Shown one piece after another: positions 5,852 to 8,376 of a DNA stretch of 8,376 nt. Made by a program: the position numbers and the translations under genes. Where the stretch lies: the NCBI GenBank assembly GCA_946479395.1, contig CAMLFV010000119.1, forward strand, positions 1-8,376, read 5' to 3'. This DNA comes from an uncultured Flavobacterium sp. (lineage in GTDB: Bacteria > Bacteroidota > Bacteroidia > Flavobacteriales > Flavobacteriaceae). Below the pieces are notes generated by a model. That model ran no database searches, was not told the DNA's origin, and was given only the letters and a program-made list of their open reading frames with translations. Numbering within the stretch: the first letter of the stretch is position 1; each line of letters starts with the position of its first letter.

Positions 5852-7396
5852 TTATTTATCGCTGTATTTAGTAACTTTTTTATTGATGTAGATGAATCCG
5901 ATAACGAAACTTATTGCTCCTACAATTATTGGATACCACAATCCTTCCAAGAAAAATTCCGAATGACCTGTTTTTTCTGCATTTGCCACGAAATAAGTTG
6001 ATATTGCAGGTAATAATCCACCAAAAATACCATTTCCGATGTGATAAGGTAATGACATGGATGTGTATCGAATTTTAACCGGGAACATTTCAACCAAGAA
6101 TGCTGCAATTGGCCCGTAAACCATAGTTACAAATAAAACTTGTACAAAAACTAAAAACACTAATTTCCATTTTATTGCACTGGTAATAAACATTGTTTTC
6201 TTTACGTGTTTTTCAACATCGCCTTTTTCGGTTATGTTTGCTACACCATCTTTTAAATGAACGGTTGTAGTTTCGCTGTATTCAGTTCCATCGGTATAAA
6301 ACTTTTTCACTTTATAGATCGAATCCGAAACGGCATTTGTTGTTTTAATTTCTGCTGATGCAATGCGTTTATCAACCATTTCGGTTTTTAAATTGGTATC
6401 GGTACTTGCATACATTGCTCGATATATTGGTCGGTACGAAATAATTGCAATCAACATACCTGCCAGCAAAATAGGTTTTCTTCCTACTTTATCACTCAAC
6501 CATCCAAAGAAAACAAAGAAAGGAGTTCCCAAAAGCAGTGCGATACCGAGCAATCCATCTACCTGATTAGAATCTACAAACATTACCGTTTTTATGTAAC
6601 TCATTGCGTAAAACTGACCCGTGTACCAAATGACACCTTGCCCCATTGTTGCCCCAAAAAGTGCCAATAATACAAATTTTAAGTTGTAACGATTTCCAAA
6701 ACTTTCTTTTAACGGATTGGTACTTGTTTTACCTTCTTTTTTCGCTTTAGCAAATTCTGGAGATTCGCTCATGTTTTTACGGATTAAATACGAAACATAA
6801 ACCATAACGATTGATAACCAGAAAGGTACGCGCCATCCCCAAAGATCAAATTGTTCTTCGCTCATTAACGAACGTGTGATTAAAATTACAATTAACGAGA
6901 TAAATAAACCAACTGTTGCTGTAGTTTGGATCCATGATGTCCAAAAACCACGTTGCCCTATTGGTGCGTGTTCTGCCACATAAGTTGCTGCACCGCCGTA
7001 TTCGCCACCAAGTGCTAAACCTTGTAACAAACGCATAATCAGCACAATAACTGGCGCGATAAAACCAATAGTTTCATAACTTGGTACACAACCAATTACA
7101 AATGTTGCACCGCCCATTAGCATTAAAGTAACCATGAAGGTATATTTTCTTCCAATTAAATCGCCCAATCGTCCAAAAAACAAGGCTCCAAACGGACGTA
7201 CGACGAATCCTGCTGCAAAAGTTGCTAATGTTGATAAAAATGCAGCCGTTGGATTATCAGACGGGAAAAATTTTGTTGATAGCACAATTGCTAAACTTCC
7301 AAAGATGTAAAAGTCGTACCATTCTATTAATGTTCCCATAGATGAAGCCATAATTACGCTCCAAATACTACTTTTCTTAGTTTCGGTATTATTCAT
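5852..7396 (-). CDS. MFS transporter of the metabolite:H+ symporter (MHS) type with a periplasmic insert
   Basis: This 514-residue inner-membrane protein shows the MHS (ProP/KgtP/ShiA-like) hallmarks: GTLIEWYDFYIFG in helix 1 (21-33), RPFGALFFGRLGDLIGRK in the loop between helices 2 and 3 (67-84), RLLQGLALGGEYGGAA in helix 4 (122-137), GWRVPFW (187-193), the second-half GWLSDKVGRKP (298-308) and EMFPVKIRYTS (436-446). This group imports small carboxylates, betaines and similar solutes with protons. Twelve helices are expected. Most family members have about 430-440 residues; the excess here is mostly one hydrophilic segment (about 331-408) between helices 9 and 10, predicted to face the periplasm. 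It lacks the C-terminal coiled coil of ProP. The porin gene ends 26 bp upstream and a small membrane-protein gene starts 6 bp downstream. The substrate cannot be read from the sequence; a short carboxylate is suggested only by the neighbouring acs, prpE and CrbS-like genes. Confidence 0.93.
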   Translation of the reverse strand: MNNTETKKSSIWSVIMASSMGTLIEWYDFYIFGSLAIVLSTKFFPSDNPTAAFLSTLATFAAGFVVRPFGALFFGRLGDLIGRKYTFMVTLMLMGGATFVIGCVPSYETIGFIAPVIVLIMRLLQGLALGGEYGGAATYVAEHAPIGQRGFWTSWIQTTATVGLFISLIVILITRSLMSEEQFDLWGWRVPFWLSIVMVYVSYLIRKNMSESPEFAKAKKEGKTSTNPLKESFGNRYNLKFVLLALFGATMGQGVIWYTGQFYAMSYIKTVMFVDSNQVDGLLGIALLLGTPFFVFFGWLSDKVGRKPILLAGMLIAIISYRPIYRAMYASTDTNLKTEMVDKRIASAEIKTTNAVSDSIYKVKKFYTDGTEYSETTTVHLKDGVANITEKGDVEKHVKKTMFITSAIKWKLVFLVFVQVLFVTMVYGPIAAFLVEMFPVKIRYTSMSLPYHIGNGIFGGLLPAISTYFVANAEKTGHSEFFLEGLWYPIIVGAISFVIGFIYINKKVTKYSDK

Positions 7397-7422
7397 ATTT
7401 TATAGTTTTAGTTTGTTGATTT

Positions 7423-8376
7423 TTATAGATAGATCATTGCCTGAAGTGTTACAATGTCTCGTTTTGTTGCTCCGAAGTCTTCGTGCGAATATTCTAAGGT
7501 AAGTTTTGAATTGTTTCCGTTTAAGTAGATGTTTGTTCCAACGTTAAAAATATTTCGATTGTCATCTATAGCATCATAACTATTTAAAGAAACCGATGTG
7601 TAAGGTTGTAATTTTGTTTTTTTACCGATAGTTGCCGGAATTAAATATCCCACATGACCATAGGTCATACTTCCCGTTCCGTAAGCGTTATATAGATAAT
7701 TTGTTCCGTAATCGTTCTTTTGATACGTTGCATAAGCCGTTAAAGCCGCACCGTTTTCGCCTATCGGAGCATCGTAAAAAGCATCAACTGCAAATATGTT
7801 TACGTTTTCGCCTTTAATTTCGTTGTTTTCAAGAATTGCAGCTCCCGATGGATGTGTGAAAAATCCGGCGCCCACATTGAATACTTTTTTAGCGCCAAGA
7901 TATGTTCCCACTTTATAAGGCAAAAAGTTCGATTCCATATCCAAGAAATTATATTCGAAATAACCGGCGTATGTTTTACCTGCATCTTTAGATCCTAATA
8001 ATTTTCTTCCACCATAAACCGCTTGATTTGCAACGGCTTCACGGGCATCTAAACTATTGGTAATGGCATCGTTAATTGAAACACGGTAATGAAATTTGCC
8101 AAATTCGCCTTTTGCATAAAATCCTAAATGACGTGCAAATTGATCAGACAAACCCAACGTAGCCCACGACTGTCGGTTGTTATCCATTGTCAAAAAATTT
8201 AATGTACCTTGATTGTTTAAGCGTGAAATTCCGTTGTAGTAATGTAATCCGCCACCTAAATGATGTGTTTTAGCGATTTTGTATTGTGCCGTTACATCGT
8301 GTAAAAAGAATTGAGAACCTTCGCCAGTTCCTGTCGGACTTAAATTATTGGCATTTAAACTGTTTAAACCCAAGTG
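7423..8376 (-). CDS. Outer-membrane beta-barrel porin, C-terminal part, cut by right window edge
   Basis: There are 317 codons open to the right edge, so the signal peptide and N-terminus are missing. A TTG codon at 8373 is not taken as the start because the frame continues beyond it. The protein is rich in alternating beta-strand patterns with many Gly, Tyr, Phe and Asn and no long hydrophobic helix. Examples are HHLGGGLHYYNGISRL, LGFYAKGEFGKFHYRVS, TYAGYFEYNF, ALTAYATYQKNDYG and a last strand DIVTLQAMIYL. This is typical of a general porin of about 16 strands, and the wording (SNFLPYKVGTYLGAKKV, SMTYGHVGYLIP, SKLTLEYSHEDFG) matches a kind of protein I recognise from Flavobacteriaceae annotated simply as porin. 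It would let small solutes cross the outer membrane. The MFS gene starts 26 bp after its stop, so porin and symporter probably form one operon and one uptake path. The promoter lies outside the window. Confidence 0.88.
   Translation of the reverse strand, partial: HLGLNSLNANNLSPTGTGEGSQFFLHDVTAQYKIAKTHHLGGGLHYYNGISRLNNQGTLNFLTMDNNRQSWATLGLSDQFARHLGFYAKGEFGKFHYRVSINDAITNSLDAREAVANQAVYGGRKLLGSKDAGKTYAGYFEYNFLDMESNFLPYKVGTYLGAKKVFNVGAGFFTHPSGAAILENNEIKGENVNIFAVDAFYDAPIGENGAALTAYATYQKNDYGTNYLYNAYGTGSMTYGHVGYLIPATIGKKTKLQPYTSVSLNSYDAIDDNRNIFNVGTNIYLNGNNSKLTLEYSHEDFGATKRDIVTLQAMIYL

Noticed and set aside
6173..6406. Frameshift or assembly error as the cause of the MFS insert
   Set aside because: The reading frame is continuous, both flanks match the family in the same frame, and the insert has normal protein-like composition.
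8371..8373. TTG as a start codon for the porin
   Set aside because: The frame stays open to the window edge (preceding codon CAC), no signal peptide follows the TTG, and the barrel sequence is already under way, so the gene continues beyond the window.
1..8376. Mobile element, CRISPR array, tRNA/rRNA or phage genes
   Set aside because: I saw no terminal repeats, transposase motifs, spaced repeats or tRNA-like cloverleaf. The window is filled by metabolic, transport and signalling genes in one orientation.

Overview
The window is an AT-rich, gene-dense stretch of a Gram-negative Bacteroidota chromosome, most likely from the order Flavobacteriales (Flavobacterium/Myroides-like). The grounds are the low G+C content, long TAA-rich spacers without Shine-Dalgarno sequences, a plausible Bacteroidota-type promoter (TTG, 20-nt spacer, TANNTTT-like), and proteins of a flavobacterial kind. 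No tool or database was used, so the taxonomy rests on recognition. Every supported gene lies on the minus strand, so transcription runs from the right edge to the left edge. No RNA gene, insertion sequence, CRISPR array or pseudogene was seen, and no stretch of 300 bases lacks a gene.

Right block (8376 to 5551): an outer-membrane porin that is cut by the window edge (its N-terminus is missing), then an MFS transporter of the metabolite:H+ symporter (MHS) type with an unusual insert of about 75 residues, then a 74-residue two-helix membrane protein 6 bp downstream. A clear intrinsic terminator (stem 5562-5571/5581-5590) closes this unit. The trio looks like a small-solute uptake route: porin across the outer membrane, symporter across the inner membrane, and a small accessory protein.

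Middle block (5533 to 2265): a candidate promoter, then a 64-residue two-helix membrane protein whose 3' end overlaps an 894-residue fusion of a sodium:solute symporter, a STAC domain and a histidine kinase. The kinase stop overlaps the start (ATGA) of a 120-residue receiver-only response regulator. The kinase has the architecture of CrbS/CbrA sensors but lacks a PAS domain, and its partner has no DNA-binding domain.

Left block (2264 to 1): a 146-bp spacer with a large imperfect hairpin, then a propionyl-CoA synthetase-like AMP-forming ligase (PrpE/ACSS3 type) and, 26 bp on, the start of acetyl-CoA synthetase acs, which runs off the left edge.

Together the locus reads as a short-chain carboxylate unit: import (porin, MFS), sensing (transporter-kinase and receiver) and activation to CoA thioesters (PrpE, Acs). 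The link between sensor and ligases has precedent in CrbS/CrbR control of acs in Vibrio and Pseudomonas. The substrate of the porin/MFS pair, and its inclusion in the same physiology, is inference from adjacency.
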